The notes under the pieces: generated by a model
What the model saw: only the letters and a program-made list of their open reading frames with translations
What the model was told of the DNA's origin: nothing
The model's database searches: none
Origin: Quadrisphaera granulorum
Lineage (GTDB): Bacteria > Actinomycetota > Actinomycetes > Actinomycetales > Quadrisphaeraceae
Direction of reading: 5' to 3'
DNA: 64,000 bases
Assembly: GCF_003149145.1 (NCBI RefSeq)
Contig: NZ_QGDQ01000010.1
Span: 1 to 64,000, forward strand
Shown here: positions 14,945 to 23,906 of the stretch, one piece after another
Layout of the letters: each line of letters opens with the position of its first letter
How positions within the stretch are numbered: position 1 is the stretch's first letter
Program-made: the position numbers and the translations under genes

Positions 14945-17122
14945 ATGAGCGGCAGCGCCGCCCGTCTGGACGCCATCAACGCCGTCAAGTCCTTTGTGCC
15001 CCCGGCGCCGTCTTTCGCCCCGAGCGAGGCCCCCGGCGAGATCTTCGGGCAGAACGTGTTCTCCCGCGACGTCATGCAGGCCCGTCTGCCGAAGGCCGTC
15101 TTCCGCTCCGTGATGGCCACCATCGAGGGCGGCGCTCCGCTCGACCCGAGCGTCGCCGACGCCGTCGCCTCCGCCATGAAGGACTGGGCGATGGACAAGG
15201 GCGCCACGCACTACGCCCACGTCTTCTACCCCCTGACCAACCGCTCGGCCGAGAAGCACGACAGCTTCCTCGAGCCCGACGGCGAGGGCTCCTCCATCGC
15301 GGAGTTTGCCGGCAAGACGCTGGTGCAGGGCGAGCCCGACGCGTCCAGCTTCCCCAACGGTGGCCTGCGCTCGACCTACCAGGCCCGCGGCTACACCGCC
15401 TGGGATGTCACCAGCCCCGCGTACATCCTCGAGAACGCCAACGGCAACACCCTGTGCATCCCCACGGTGTTCGTGTCGTTCACGGGTGAAGCGCTCGACC
15501 TCAAGGCGCCGCTGCTGCGCTCCCAGCGGGCCATGGCCGACCAGGCCAAGCGCGTGCTGGCGCTGTTCGGCCACATCGAGCCCGGCAACATCGTGAGCTT
15601 CGCCGGTCCCGAGCAGGAGTACTTCCTGGTCGACCGCAGCTTCTCGCTCTCCCGCCCCGACCTGCTGAACTGCGGTCGCACCCTGTTCGGCGCCAAGCCG
15701 CCCAAGGGCCAGGAGTTCGACGACCACTACTTCGGCGCCATCCCCGACCGCGTGCTGGCCTTCATGCTCGACGCCGAGCGCGAGCTGTTCAAGCTGGGCA
15801 TTCCGGCCAAGACCCGTCACAACGAGGTCGCGCCCAACCAGTTCGAGATCGCCCCGATGTTCGAGCAGGCGAACCTCGCCGCCGACCACCAGCAGCTGCT
15901 CATGGTGACCATGCGCAAGGTGGCCCAGCGCCACGGCATGGAGGTGCTCTTCCACGAGAAGCCCTTCGCCGGCGTCAACGGCTCCGGCAAGCACGTGAAC
16001 TTCTCCTACGGCGGCGGCAACGTCGGCAACCTGCTGCTGCCCGGTGACACCCCCCACGAGAACGCGCAGTTCCTCGTCTTCTGCGCCGCCATCATCCGCG
16101 CGGTGCACCTGCACGGCGGTCTGCTGCGCGCCTCGGTGGCGTCGTCCACCAACGACCACCGCCTCGGCGCCAACGAGGCTCCCCCGGCGATCATCTCGAT
16201 CTTCCTGGGTGACCAGCTGGCCGACGTGTTCGACCAGGTCGCCAAGGGCGGCGCGACGTCGTCGAAGGAGAAGGGCACGCTGACCATCGGCGTCGACACC
16301 CTCCCGGTGCTGCCGACCGACCCGGGCGACCGCAACCGCACCAGCCCCTTCGCCTTCACCGGCAACCGCTTCGAGTTCCGCGCCCCGGGTTCGCTGCAGT
16401 CGATCGCCCCGCCGATGATCACCATCAACACGATCGTCGCCGAGTCCCTCGACTACGTGGCCAACGAGCTCGAGGCCAAGCTGGCCGCCGGCGACGAGTT
16501 CAACCACGCCGTCCAGAAGCTCCTCGAGCAGATCGTCACCGACCACGGCGCCGTAATTTTCAACGGCGACGGCTACTCCGACGAGTGGCAGGTCGAGGCG
16601 GCGGCGCGCGGTCTGAAGAACCTCAAGACCACGCTGGACGCGCTGCCCGAGCTCATCACGCCGGAGTCGCTGGCGCTGTTCTCGAAGTACGGCGTGCTCT
16701 CCGAGCAGGAGTCGCACAGCCGCTTCGAGGTGGCCCTGGAGCAGTACGCGCTGTCCGTCGGCGTGGAGGCCAAGCTGGCCCTGGAGATCGGCGGAACGAT
16801 CATCCTGCCGGCCGCCGTGCGCTACCAGACCGAGCTGGCGCAGAACGTCGCGGCGCTCAAGGCCGCCGGCGTCGAGGCCGACACCTCCCTGCTGGAGGCC
16901 GTCTCCACGCCGCTCGCCGCTCTGCGCACGTCCGTCGCCGCGCTGCGCTCGGCCGTGGCGGCGCACCCGGACGGCGGCTCGGCGGGCCACGCGCTGTACG
17001 CCCGTGACACCCTCCTGCCGGCGATGGCGGCGGTCCGTGCGGCCGCCGACGAGCTGGAGACCGTGGTGGCTGACGACCTGTGGCCGCTGCCGACCTACCA
17101 GGAGATGCTCTTCATCCTCTGA
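14945..17122 (+). CDS. glnN: Type III glutamine synthetase
   Basis: A 725-residue glutamine synthetase of the large GSIII class, much longer than GSI (about 470) or GSII (about 350). GSIII features include the long N-terminal region, [11 protein letters not shown] (metal-binding Glu of the catalytic core, about residue 222), [35 protein letters not shown] with the substrate-binding and metal His, and an extended helical C terminus. It condenses ammonia and glutamate to glutamine with ATP in the cytoplasm. ATG 14945 follows GAGGAG at optimal distance. No adenylylation-type regulator gene is nearby; control by the GlnR-like site upstream is inferred. Actinomycetes usually depend on GSI and GSII, so a GSIII copy is probably an additional isozyme. 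Confidence 0.95.
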   Translation: MSGSAARLDAINAVKSFVPPAPSFAPSEAPGEIFGQNVFSRDVMQARLPKAVFRSVMATIEGGAPLDPSVADAVASAMKDWAMDKGATHYAHVFYPLTNRSAEKHDSFLEPDGEGSSIAEFAGKTLVQGEPDASSFPNGGLRSTYQARGYTAWDVTSPAYILENANGNTLCIPTVFVSFTGEALDLKAPLLRSQRAMADQAKRVLALFGHIEPGNIVSFAGPEQEYFLVDRSFSLSRPDLLNCGRTLFGAKPPKGQEFDDHYFGAIPDRVLAFMLDAERELFKLGIPAKTRHNEVAPNQFEIAPMFEQANLAADHQQLLMVTMRKVAQRHGMEVLFHEKPFAGVNGSGKHVNFSYGGGNVGNLLLPGDTPHENAQFLVFCAAIIRAVHLHGGLLRASVASSTNDHRLGANEAPPAIISIFLGDQLADVFDQVAKGGATSSKEKGTLTIGVDTLPVLPTDPGDRNRTSPFAFTGNRFEFRAPGSLQSIAPPMITINTIVAESLDYVANELEAKLAAGDEFNHAVQKLLEQIVTDHGAVIFNGDGYSDEWQVEAAARGLKNLKTTLDALPELITPESLALFSKYGVLSEQESHSRFEVALEQYALSVGVEAKLALEIGGTIILPAAVRYQTELAQNVAALKAAGVEADTSLLEAVSTPLAALRTSVAALRSAVAAHPDGGSAGHALYARDTLLPAMAAVRAAADELETVVADDLWPLPTYQEMLFIL

Positions 17123-17129
17123 TGACTCC

Positions 17130-17166
17130 CACGCGCAGCGGTCGGGTTACCCGGCCGCTGCGCGTG
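17130..17166 (+). terminator. Terminator hairpin after glnN
   Basis: CACGCGCAGCGG (17130-17141) pairs perfectly with CCGCTGCGCGTG (17155-17166), and the loop itself can pair (CGGGTTACCCG). It begins eight bases past the stop codon. Confidence 0.75.
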
Positions 17167-17174
17167 TGGCCCTC

Positions 17175-17213
17175 GGCTGGACTGAGTGGCTGGACCGAGT
17201 GGCTGGACTGAGT
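17175..17213. repeat. 13-bp tandem repeat, three copies
   Basis: GGCTGGACTGAGT, GGCTGGACCGAGT and GGCTGGACTGAGT run head to tail at 17175-17213, with the start of a fourth copy (GGCTGA). Only one base differs between copies. No function is evident. Confidence 0.8.
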
Positions 17214-17233
17214 GGCTGAACCTCGCGAGTGAA

Positions 17234-17269
17234 CCGATGGCCTCACCAGCGTGCTGGTGGGGCCATCGG
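17234..17269. repeat. 17-bp hairpin
   Basis: CCGATGGCCTCACCAGC (17234-17250) and GCTGGTGGGGCCATCGG (17253-17269) pair with a single T-G wobble and a minimal loop. Confidence 0.6.
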
Positions 17270-17315
17270 CATGCCCGCCCCCCACTGCGCCAGCCGCCTG
17301 ACGACGCCCTGACCC

Positions 17316-17377
17316 CTCGGAGAATCGGCCCCTTCGGAGTAGTCATCCGGTCACGCTGAAGGGGCCGATTCTCCGAG
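17316..17377. terminator. 20-bp inverted repeat, probable terminator of the convergent esterase
   Basis: CTCGGAGAATCGGCCCCTTC (17316-17335) and its exact complement at 17358-17377 flank a 22-base loop. It sits 59 bases past the stop of the minus-strand esterase and could work in either direction. Confidence 0.6.
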
Positions 17378-17435
17378 TCGTGCAGAAGCATCACGCTCCG
17401 CTCCCACGCGATGGGCCGGGCGGCGCTCGTCGTCG

Positions 17436-18365
17436 TCAGCTGTCTGACGGACCGCACGGAGGGCCCAGCCCACGAGCCACACGGCTGATCAGCACCTTCT
17501 GCGCCGCGCGTCCCGGGGCCGTGGGCAGTACCGGGTAGTTGTGGAGCTGGCCCGCGGCCTCGTGCAGCTCCACCTCGACGCCGGCGGCACGCGCCTTCTC
17601 GACCAGCAGGCGGGCGTCAGGGTTCAGCACGTCGCGCATGCCGGTGAAGACGGTCAGCGGCCCCAGTCCGGCGAGGTCTCCGAAGAGCGGACTGACGGCG
17701 GGATCGGTGATCGGCAGGTCGCCGCGCCAGGCGTCGGCGAGCACCCGCCCGCCCGGGGTCGCCAACCACGGATCGCTCGGCTGCACGACCGGGATGAGCG
17801 GGTTGCTCCACGTGAGGTCGAGGGCCGGCGAGACGAGCACGGTGATCGGCAGGCGTAGTCCCCGGTCTCGGAGGGCGAGGGCCGCGGACAGCACGATCTG
17901 CCCTCCCGCCGAGTCACCCAGCACACCCGTCGGGCCGTACCGCTCGGTGCTCTCGCGGACCAGCTCGGCCACGCGGTCACGGACGGGGCCGGCGGTGCCA
18001 TACGGCACCAGCGGGTAGATCGGGACGATGACGACGACGCCGGCCCCCGCGGCGACGGCAGCGGCAAGCCGCCACTGCTGACTGACGATCTCGTTGACCC
18101 ACCCGCCGCCGTGGGCGTACACGACACCGCCGGCGGGCCGCTGCGACGTGGGGGTCAGCGTGTAGACCGGCCAGCCGCGGTCGTGGACGACGTCGACACG
18201 CACATCACGCCGTAGCGAACGCGGCGGCCCGTACGCGGCAGGGCGCAGCGTGGCCTCACGGATGCGATCGTGCGCGCCCTGCTCGGTGACGAAAGTGCGG
18301 TTGAAGTGCAGCAGCCGCATGAGCGGCGGGAGCAGCGAGCTGGCAACGTCAAGCGGCGGCACCAC
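17436..18365 (-). CDS. Alpha/beta hydrolase of the hormone-sensitive-lipase type
   Basis: A 309-residue esterase/lipase. The oxyanion motif HGGG is at residues 85-88 and the nucleophile elbow GDSAGG at 150-155, with Ser152. A catalytic Asp is in GMRDVLNPDA, and the catalytic His lies near the end in AAGQLHNYPV. These define the HSL (family IV) group. There is no signal peptide, so it is probably cytoplasmic and hydrolyses short acyl esters. It is divergent from the CbbX-like ATPase, with only 44 bases between the starts. Confidence 0.88.
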   Translation of the reverse strand: MVPPLDVASSLLPPLMRLLHFNRTFVTEQGAHDRIREATLRPAAYGPPRSLRRDVRVDVVHDRGWPVYTLTPTSQRPAGGVVYAHGGGWVNEIVSQQWRLAAAVAAGAGVVVIVPIYPLVPYGTAGPVRDRVAELVRESTERYGPTGVLGDSAGGQIVLSAALALRDRGLRLPITVLVSPALDLTWSNPLIPVVQPSDPWLATPGGRVLADAWRGDLPITDPAVSPLFGDLAGLGPLTVFTGMRDVLNPDARLLVEKARAAGVEVELHEAAGQLHNYPVLPTAPGRAAQKVLISRVARGLGPPCGPSDS

Positions 18366-18409
18366 CCCACGCTAGGCGGGGGCGCTGATCGCCGTCCTAC
18401 GCTCGCGAC

Positions 18410-19439
18410 ATGGCCCCGCGGCGCAACCCCCTCGACGGCCTGCGCGAGAAGGCAGGGCAGCTGGGTGAGCGCCTGCACGACAGGTTGCCCGTCCCGACGC
18501 TACGCGGCGTCGAGGAGCTGTTCGGTGGCTTCGCGCCACCGGCTCGGCCACTCGCGCTGGTGCTGGCCGATCTCGACGCCCTCGTCGGCCTGGACGACGT
18601 CAAGGAGCAGGTCCGGGCGCTGCTCGCGTTCCTGCAGGTGCAGGCACGGCGCAAGGAGCACGGCCTGCCCGAGGTCGCCACCTCGCAGCACCTCGCCTTC
18701 CTCGGTAACCCCGGCACCGGCAAGACCACCGTCGCGCGGCTGCTCGCCGAGATGTACCGGGCGGTCGGGCTGCTGAGCAGGGGCCACCTCGTGGAGGTGG
18801 ACCGCGCCGGGCTGGTCGGCCAGTACGTCGGGGCGACGGCGATCAAGACCGACCGGGTCATCCGCTCCGCCCTCGACGGCGTGCTCTTCATCGATGAGGC
18901 GTACGCGCTGGCACCTGAGGGCGAGGGCCGCATCGACTTCGGCCCCGAGGCCATCGAGGTGCTGCTCAAGCGCATGGAGGACCACCGCCACCGGCTGGTC
19001 GTGGTGGTGGCCGGGTACCCGGCGCTCATGGAGGCGTTCCAACCCGGGGTTGCGCTCGCGCTTCGCGCGGGAGATCACGTTTCCCGACTACTCCGTGGCG
19101 GAGCTGGAGCAGATCTTCTCCCTGGTGGTGGCCGAGCACGAGTACGCGCTGGCGCCAGGAGCCTCCGAGGCGCTGCGGCAGGTGCTGGGCGGGCTGCGGT
19201 CCGGACCTCGGGCCGGCGAAGACTCCGGCAACGCGCGCTTCGTACGGACCCTGTTCGAGCAGGCGCTCAACCGGCAGGCGCTGCGACTGTCACGGTCGGC
19301 GAAGGACGACGTCGGCATCCTCGAGCGCGACGAAGTCATGACGCTGTGGGCGCAGGACATCACCGAAGCTGCCCAGGCTCTCGGGCAGGGTCCAGCGGCG
19401 TCTGCGGAGGCACCGCGCCGCCGCCGTTGGCGCACCTGA
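18410..19439 (+). pseudogene. CbbX/SpoVK-like AAA+ ATPase, frameshifted
   Basis: The intact product would be about 343 residues. Residues 50-210 are a CbbX-type AAA+ module: [19 protein letters not shown], Walker [10 protein letters not shown] at 99-107, Walker [11 protein letters not shown] and the [14 protein letters not shown] strand. At 19040 the frame breaks: reading on gives [11 protein letters not shown], whereas the +1 frame immediately gives [20 protein letters not shown], the family's sensor region, and continues cleanly to the stop at 19439. Family members usually carry a few residues between MEAF and NPGLRSR, so the break is either one extra C or a small deletion. Related proteins remodel RuBisCO (CbbX) or support sporulation or type VII secretion; the role here is unknown. 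Confidence 0.85.
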
Positions 19440-19449
19440 CACACCCCCT

Positions 19450-19597
19450 CCGTGATCATGGGCCTCCGGAGCACTTTCAGGGCGTGATCATGGACGTCTC
19501 GAACATCAAACTCTTGAGGGCCGGCCACCGTGACCTCAAGAAGACGCAGGGGAGCCAGCTCGGCACAGACGCACGTTCCGGAAGTCCATGATCACGG
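19450..19597. repeat. CCGTGATCATGG repeat cluster
   Basis: CCGTGATCATGG at 19450-19461, GCGTGATCATGG at 19482-19493 and the inverse CCATGATCACGG at 19586-19597 lie between the ATPase stop and the aminotransferase. They are members of the dispersed element also found at 23707, 29922 and 40216. GGAGCACTT at 19468-19476 is a second recurring intergenic motif. Confidence 0.7.
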
Positions 19598-19726
19598 AGA
19601 GTGGGGGTGGGGGGAGTCGGTAGGCTGGCGCCGTCCTCGACCAGGACTCCCCTCAGGCGCTCCCCCCCCCCTGTTCACCCGCGCGGGCTGCGACGCGCCG
19701 GTCCCCCTGACTCGCGGAGCTCCGTC

Positions 19727-20947
19727 ATGCCCAGCGCCATCAGCCCGACCATCAGTACCTCCCTCCCCCTCGCGCAGCGCCTGCGCGGCGTGAGCAGCTC
19801 ACCCGTGCGCGACCTGCTGGCCCTCGCTGCCCGGCCCGAGGTCATCTCCTTTGCCGGCGGCCTGCCCGCCCCCGAGCTGTTCGACGTCGACGGCGTGCGC
19901 GCCGCCTTCGACGCGGTGCTCGCCGGTCCGCGAGCGCGCACCGCACTGCAGTACTCGACGACGGAGGGCGACGCCGATCTGCGCTCGCTGCTCGCCGCCC
20001 GCACGAGCAGCCGGGGCCTCGCGACGACTGCGGATGACGTGCTCATCACCACCGGCTCGCAGCAGGCGTTGGCCCTGCTCAGCACGGCGCTGCTGGACCC
20101 GGGCGCCGTCGTCGCCGTGGAAGACCCGACGTACCTGGCTGCCCTGCAGAGCTTCGCGCTGGCCGGGGCCCGCGTGGTGCCGGTGGACAGCGACGACGAC
20201 GGCGTGGTGCCCGCCTCGCTGGAGCGCGTGCTGGACGAGCACTCGCCCGCACTGGTGTACCTCGTGACGACCTTCGCCAACCCGACAGGTCGCACGTTGA
20301 GCGTTCAGCGGAGGGCGGAGGTCGCAGCGGTGCTCGCCGGCCGGCCGACGTGGGTGGTGGAGGACGACCCGTACGGCGAGCTCCGCTACCGCGGCGAGGC
20401 GCTGGCGCCGCTGGCGTCGCAGCCGGGGCTGGAGGAGCAGGCGATCTACCTGGGCAGCCTGTCCAAGGTGTTCGCCCCCGGGATGCGGCTCGGGTGGTTG
20501 CGGGCGCCGCGGGAGCTCCGGGCGCGACTGGCCGTGGCCAAGCAGGCCTCCGACCTGCACACCTCCACCATCGACCAGGCCGCCGCCGCGGCGTACCTGA
20601 CGGCGACCGACCTCGACGTGCACGTCGCCGGGCTGCGCACCGCGTACGGCGCGCGCCGTGACGCCATGCTCGACGCCCTGCCGTCGGTGCTGCCGCCGGG
20701 GTCGACGTGGACCGACCCCGACGGCGGCATGTTCGTGTGGGCGCGTCTGCCCGACGGGCTCGACGCCTCCGCATTGCTGCCGGTGGCGCTGGAGCACGAC
20801 GTCGCCTTCGTGCCCGGGACCCCGTTCTACTCCGGAACGCCGGACCGCTCGACGCTGCGACTGTCGTTCACGACGCACTCCCCCGAGCGCACCCGTGAGG
20901 GTCTGTCACGCCTGGGGCGCGCCCTCCGAGGAACGCTCGCCCGCTGA
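19727..20947 (+). CDS. PLP-dependent aminotransferase, class I/II (2-aminoadipate-type)
   Basis: A 406-residue fold-type I aminotransferase. SFAGGLPAPELFD (residues 41-53) is typical of the LysN/2-aminoadipate and MocR-related group. TTGSQQALALL (108-118), NPTGRT (185-190) and the Schiff-base lysine Lys247 in GSLSKVFAPGMRLGW follow in the expected order, with an Arg in STLRLSFTT near the end binding the substrate carboxylate. There is no N-terminal GntR domain. It transfers amino groups between an amino acid and a 2-oxo acid in the cytoplasm; the substrate is not determined. ATG at 19727 is used. The stop overlaps the convergent MarR gene by 42 bases. Confidence 0.9.
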   Translation: MPSAISPTISTSLPLAQRLRGVSSSPVRDLLALAARPEVISFAGGLPAPELFDVDGVRAAFDAVLAGPRARTALQYSTTEGDADLRSLLAARTSSRGLATTADDVLITTGSQQALALLSTALLDPGAVVAVEDPTYLAALQSFALAGARVVPVDSDDDGVVPASLERVLDEHSPALVYLVTTFANPTGRTLSVQRRAEVAAVLAGRPTWVVEDDPYGELRYRGEALAPLASQPGLEEQAIYLGSLSKVFAPGMRLGWLRAPRELRARLAVAKQASDLHTSTIDQAAAAAYLTATDLDVHVAGLRTAYGARRDAMLDALPSVLPPGSTWTDPDGGMFVWARLPDGLDASALLPVALEHDVAFVPGTPFYSGTPDRSTLRLSFTTHSPERTREGLSRLGRALRGTLAR

Positions 20948-21436
20948 CCGATGGGCGCGCTCGGCGTCCTCCATGGCCTGGCTGAACCCCACGAGGAAGC
21001 GATGTACCGCTGACAGCTCGGCCTCGCTGAACTGCGCCATCACCGCGTCGGTGCGCTGGCCGAGCGGGCCGAAGAACGCCCCGGCGACGCCCATCGCCTC
21101 CCGCGTGATGCGCAGGTGGACGCGGCGGCGGTCGATGTCGTCACGCTCGCGCTGCACGTGGCCGGCGCGTTCGAGCCTGTCGACGACGCTCGTGGTGGCA
21201 GCCGAGCTGAGGTTCAGCGCCCCGGCGAGGCGACCGGCGGTGAGCGGGTCACCGTCGGTCTCGGCCTGCATGACGTGGACCATCGCCTCGAGGTCGGTGG
21301 GGTGCATCGCCTGCTGCTCGGCGAAGGCATGCGCCAGGTGCTGCGTGCGGTAGGCGAGCGTGCGGACGTCGTCAATGAGGACGCGCTGCAGCTGGCCGCG
21401 CTCGCCGTCGTCCTGCGCTCCCTCCGAACCCGCCAC
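20906..21436 (-). CDS. MarR family transcriptional regulator
   Basis: A 176-residue winged-helix regulator. The core reads HPTDLEAMVHVMQAETDGDP, then LTAGRLAGALNLSSAATTSVVDRLERAGHVQRERDDIDRRRVHLRIT, a standard MarR DNA-binding helix and wing with the DxRRRxLxL-like motif. GTG at 21436 follows GGGAGG at a nine-base spacing; ATG at 21445 directly abuts that site and is less likely. It is divergent from the second MMPL exporter and probably represses it. Confidence 0.88.
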   Translation of the reverse strand: MAGSEGAQDDGERGQLQRVLIDDVRTLAYRTQHLAHAFAEQQAMHPTDLEAMVHVMQAETDGDPLTAGRLAGALNLSSAATTSVVDRLERAGHVQRERDDIDRRRVHLRITREAMGVAGAFFGPLGQRTDAVMAQFSEAELSAVHRFLVGFSQAMEDAERAHRSAGERSSEGAPQA

Positions 21437-21494
21437 GCCGACCATCCTCCCCCCGCCTTGCATCCGCCCTTGCCAGACTCCATCATCTCACTCA

Positions 21495-21507
21495 TCGAAA
21501 GATTCGA
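21495..21507. promoter_or_regulatory. Palindrome in the MarR/MMPL divergent region
   Basis: TCGAA-AGA-TTCGA is a perfect 5-bp-arm palindrome 16 bases before the MMPL start, in an AT-richer patch. Its placement fits an operator for the divergent MarR regulator. Confidence 0.5.
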
Positions 21508-21523
21508 CCATCGAGAGGTTTTC

Positions 21524-23698
21524 ATGAATCGCGTCCTCACCGCGCCCGTCGGACGGCTCAGCGCGTGGCTGACCGTGGCGCTGGGCCTACTGGTGGCGGT
21601 GGGCCTGACGGTCCTCGCACCCGCCCCCCACCGCGGCACCGGCGTGAGCGCCGGTCTGCCATCCAGCACCGAGTCGGTCCAGGTGGCTGAGCTCGCGAAG
21701 CAGCTGCCGGGCGCCGACGCGACGTCGGCGCTCGTCGTCGTCCGTCGCGACGGCGGGCTGCTGCCTGCTGACACCGCCGCGCTCCAGGAGGCGTCGCAGT
21801 CGATCGCCGCGCTCGCCGAGGGCGGCCGGGTCGCTCCGCCAGTGACGTCCCAGGACGGGACGACGGCGCTGGTCGCCGTCCCACTGAGCAATGCCGGTGG
21901 CACGGACGCGCTCACCGCGACCGTCAAGGAGATCCGGACCGAGCTGCGGGCCGCGACGGCCGACCTGCCGTCGGGTCTGACCGCCCAGGTCACGGGCGGG
22001 GCGGCGTTCACGACGGACATCGCTGCGCAGTTCGAGGGGGCAAACTTCACGCTGCTCCTCACCACGGTGCTCGTCGTGGCTGCGCTGCTGCTCGTCACCT
22101 ACCGCAGCCCCGTGCTGTGGCTCGTGCCGCTGGCGGTGGTCGGCGCCTCGGCAGCCGCGGCAACGGCGCTCTTCGCGGTCGTGTCGCGAACCTTCGGGCT
22201 GGTGCTCGACCCGTCCACGGGTGGCATCGCCGACGTGCTCGTCTTCGGCGCCGGCACCAACTACGCGCTGCTGCTCATCGCCCGGTACCGCGAGGAGCTG
22301 CGCCGCGAGGCCGACCGCCGCGTCGCCATGCGGCGGGCGTGGCGGGGCGCCGCCCCGGCCATCGCCGCGAGCGCCGGCACCGTGGTGCTGTCGCTGCTGA
22401 TGCTGTCGTTCGCCGTCCTCGGGTCCAACCGGAGCGTCGGGCAGTACGGGGCGCTGGGCATCGCGGTGGCGGCACTGTTCGCGCTGTTCGTGCTGCCGGC
22501 GGCGCTGGTGGTGTGCGGCCGTGGGGTGTTCTGGCCGTTCGTGCCGCGCCTCGGGTCTGCGGAGACGTCGCTGAGCGGCCCGTGGTCGCGGATCGGGCGC
22601 GGCGTGGTGAAGAGGCCGTGGCGCGTGGTGGCGGTCGCCGTCGCCGTCCTCGCGGTCATGGCGGCGGGGCTCTCCGGGGCGCGGCTCGGGCTGAGCCAGA
22701 CGGAGCAGTTCCGCGTCAAGGCGGAGGCCGTGGCCGGGGTGGAGACGCTGGCGAAGGCGTTCCCGGCGGGGGCCGCGGACCCGGCGCGGATCATCGTGCG
22801 CAGCACAGACCCGGCGGTGGTGGGGGCTGTGGTGGATGCGGTGAGCTCGACCGAGGGCGTGGCCTCGGCCACTGCTGGCCGGCAGGCCGCTGGAGCGGAC
22901 GGGGGCTCCGGGCTCACCGAGGTGACCGCTGTGCTCGACGGAGACCCGAGCAGCGCGGCCGCTCAGACGACCGTGGAGCGGCTCCGGACAGAGCTCGACT
23001 CAGTGGCCGGCGAGGCGCTGGTCGGTGGCAGCTCCGCGGACAGCCTCGACGTGAAGGTCGCCACGGAGCGTGACCTGCGTGTGGTCGCTCCGCTCGTGCT
23101 GCTGGTCGTGCTGGCGGTGCTCGTGGTGCTGCTGCGGGCCGTGGTCGGGCCGATCGTGCTGGTGGTGACCGTGGTAGCGAGCTTCTTCGCCGCACTCGGC
23201 GCCGGCAACTGGCTGGCGACGTCCGTGCTCGGCTACCCCGGTCTCGACACGGGCGTGCCGTTGCTGGCGTTCCTCTTCCTTGTGGCGCTGGGCGTCGACT
23301 ACAACATCTTCCTCGTCACCAGGGTGCGCGAGGAGGTGCCGGCGCGCGGCACCCGCGAGGCCGTGGTGGTGGGCGTCTCGGTGACCGGCGCGGTCATCAC
23401 CAGTGCGGGCGTACTGCTCGCGGCGGTGTTCACGGTGCTCGGGGTCCTGCCGCTCATCACACTGACGGAGCTGGGGATCATCGTCGGGATCGGCGTGCTG
23501 CTCGACACGCTGCTGGTCCGCACCCTGCTGGTGCCGGTGCTGTTCACACTGTTGGACCGGCGGGCGTGGTGGCCGGGGGCGCTGTCACGGGCGTCGCACC
23601 ATGGCGGCAGGGACGGTGGCGGCAACGGCGGTGGCGGCAACGGCGGTGGCGACGACGTGCCGCCGTCGACCTCCACCCCTGAACTCATCACCCGCTGA
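21524..23698 (+). CDS. MMPL family RND-type exporter, MarR-linked
   Basis: A 724-residue MMPL transporter with the normal two-fold repeat. A first helix (LSAWLTVALGLLVAVGLTVLA) is followed by an extracytoplasmic loop, a helix block with DVLVFGAGTNYALLLIARYREELR, a second loop, and a second block with FLFLVALGVDYNIFLVTRVREE. The second block keeps the GxDY motif, while the first has GTNY in its place, a common asymmetry. The C terminus ends in a Gly/Asn/Asp-rich tail. ATG at 21524 follows GAGAGG. It likely exports a drug or hydrophobic metabolite. The frame stays open further upstream but crosses the MarR gene. Confidence 0.9.
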   Translation: MNRVLTAPVGRLSAWLTVALGLLVAVGLTVLAPAPHRGTGVSAGLPSSTESVQVAELAKQLPGADATSALVVVRRDGGLLPADTAALQEASQSIAALAEGGRVAPPVTSQDGTTALVAVPLSNAGGTDALTATVKEIRTELRAATADLPSGLTAQVTGGAAFTTDIAAQFEGANFTLLLTTVLVVAALLLVTYRSPVLWLVPLAVVGASAAAATALFAVVSRTFGLVLDPSTGGIADVLVFGAGTNYALLLIARYREELRREADRRVAMRRAWRGAAPAIAASAGTVVLSLLMLSFAVLGSNRSVGQYGALGIAVAALFALFVLPAALVVCGRGVFWPFVPRLGSAETSLSGPWSRIGRGVVKRPWRVVAVAVAVLAVMAAGLSGARLGLSQTEQFRVKAEAVAGVETLAKAFPAGAADPARIIVRSTDPAVVGAVVDAVSSTEGVASATAGRQAAGADGGSGLTEVTAVLDGDPSSAAAQTTVERLRTELDSVAGEALVGGSSADSLDVKVATERDLRVVAPLVLLVVLAVLVVLLRAVVGPIVLVVTVVASFFAALGAGNWLATSVLGYPGLDTGVPLLAFLFLVALGVDYNIFLVTRVREEVPARGTREAVVVGVSVTGAVITSAGVLLAAVFTVLGVLPLITLTELGIIVGIGVLLDTLLVRTLLVPVLFTLLDRRAWWPGALSRASHHGGRDGGGNGGGGNGGGDDVPPSTSTPELITR

Positions 23699-23706
23699 CC
23701 CTCCGG

Positions 23707-23793
23707 CCGTGATCATGGGAGTTGTGCACAGCGGTCGTTGTGCACAACTCCCATGATCACGGCGGATTGTGTGCACAGGTCCCATGATCACGG
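23707..23793. repeat. Perfect 23-bp inverted repeat with CCGTGATCATGGG ends, plus a third copy
   Basis: The arms 23707-23729 and 23740-23762 are exact complements, beginning CCGTGATCATGGGAGTTG and ending in GTGCAC, with a 10-base loop. A further half copy (GTGTGCACAGGTCCCATGATCACGG) ends at 23793. It starts nine bases past the MMPL stop and probably acts as its terminator, although there is no T-tract. Confidence 0.75.
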
Positions 23794-23906
23794 CCGGGTG
23801 GCGGCGACCGGCTCATGAGCGGCGTCGACTGACCGGGCCTCCATCACGGCGCTGGCCATGGCACGGTGCGGGCTCGGCTGATTGAGGACGACGACGAGGA
23901 GCCCCC

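Larger units (their letters stand above)
17123..17435. other. 313-base convergent intergenic region with three hairpins
   Basis: No gene is seen. Between the glutamine synthetase and the convergent esterase lie, in order, a 12-bp hairpin, a three-copy 13-bp tandem repeat, a 17-bp hairpin and a 20-bp inverted repeat. These are listed separately. Confidence 0.8.

Noticed and set aside
14885-16990. A 701-residue open frame on the - strand
   Set aside because: It lies opposite the glutamine synthetase gene and shows only low-complexity composition.
23699-23906. Possible CRISPR-like or small-RNA array from repeated GATCATGGG units
   Set aside because: The units are inverted, not direct, spacing is irregular and no cas genes are near; a terminator-like element fits better.
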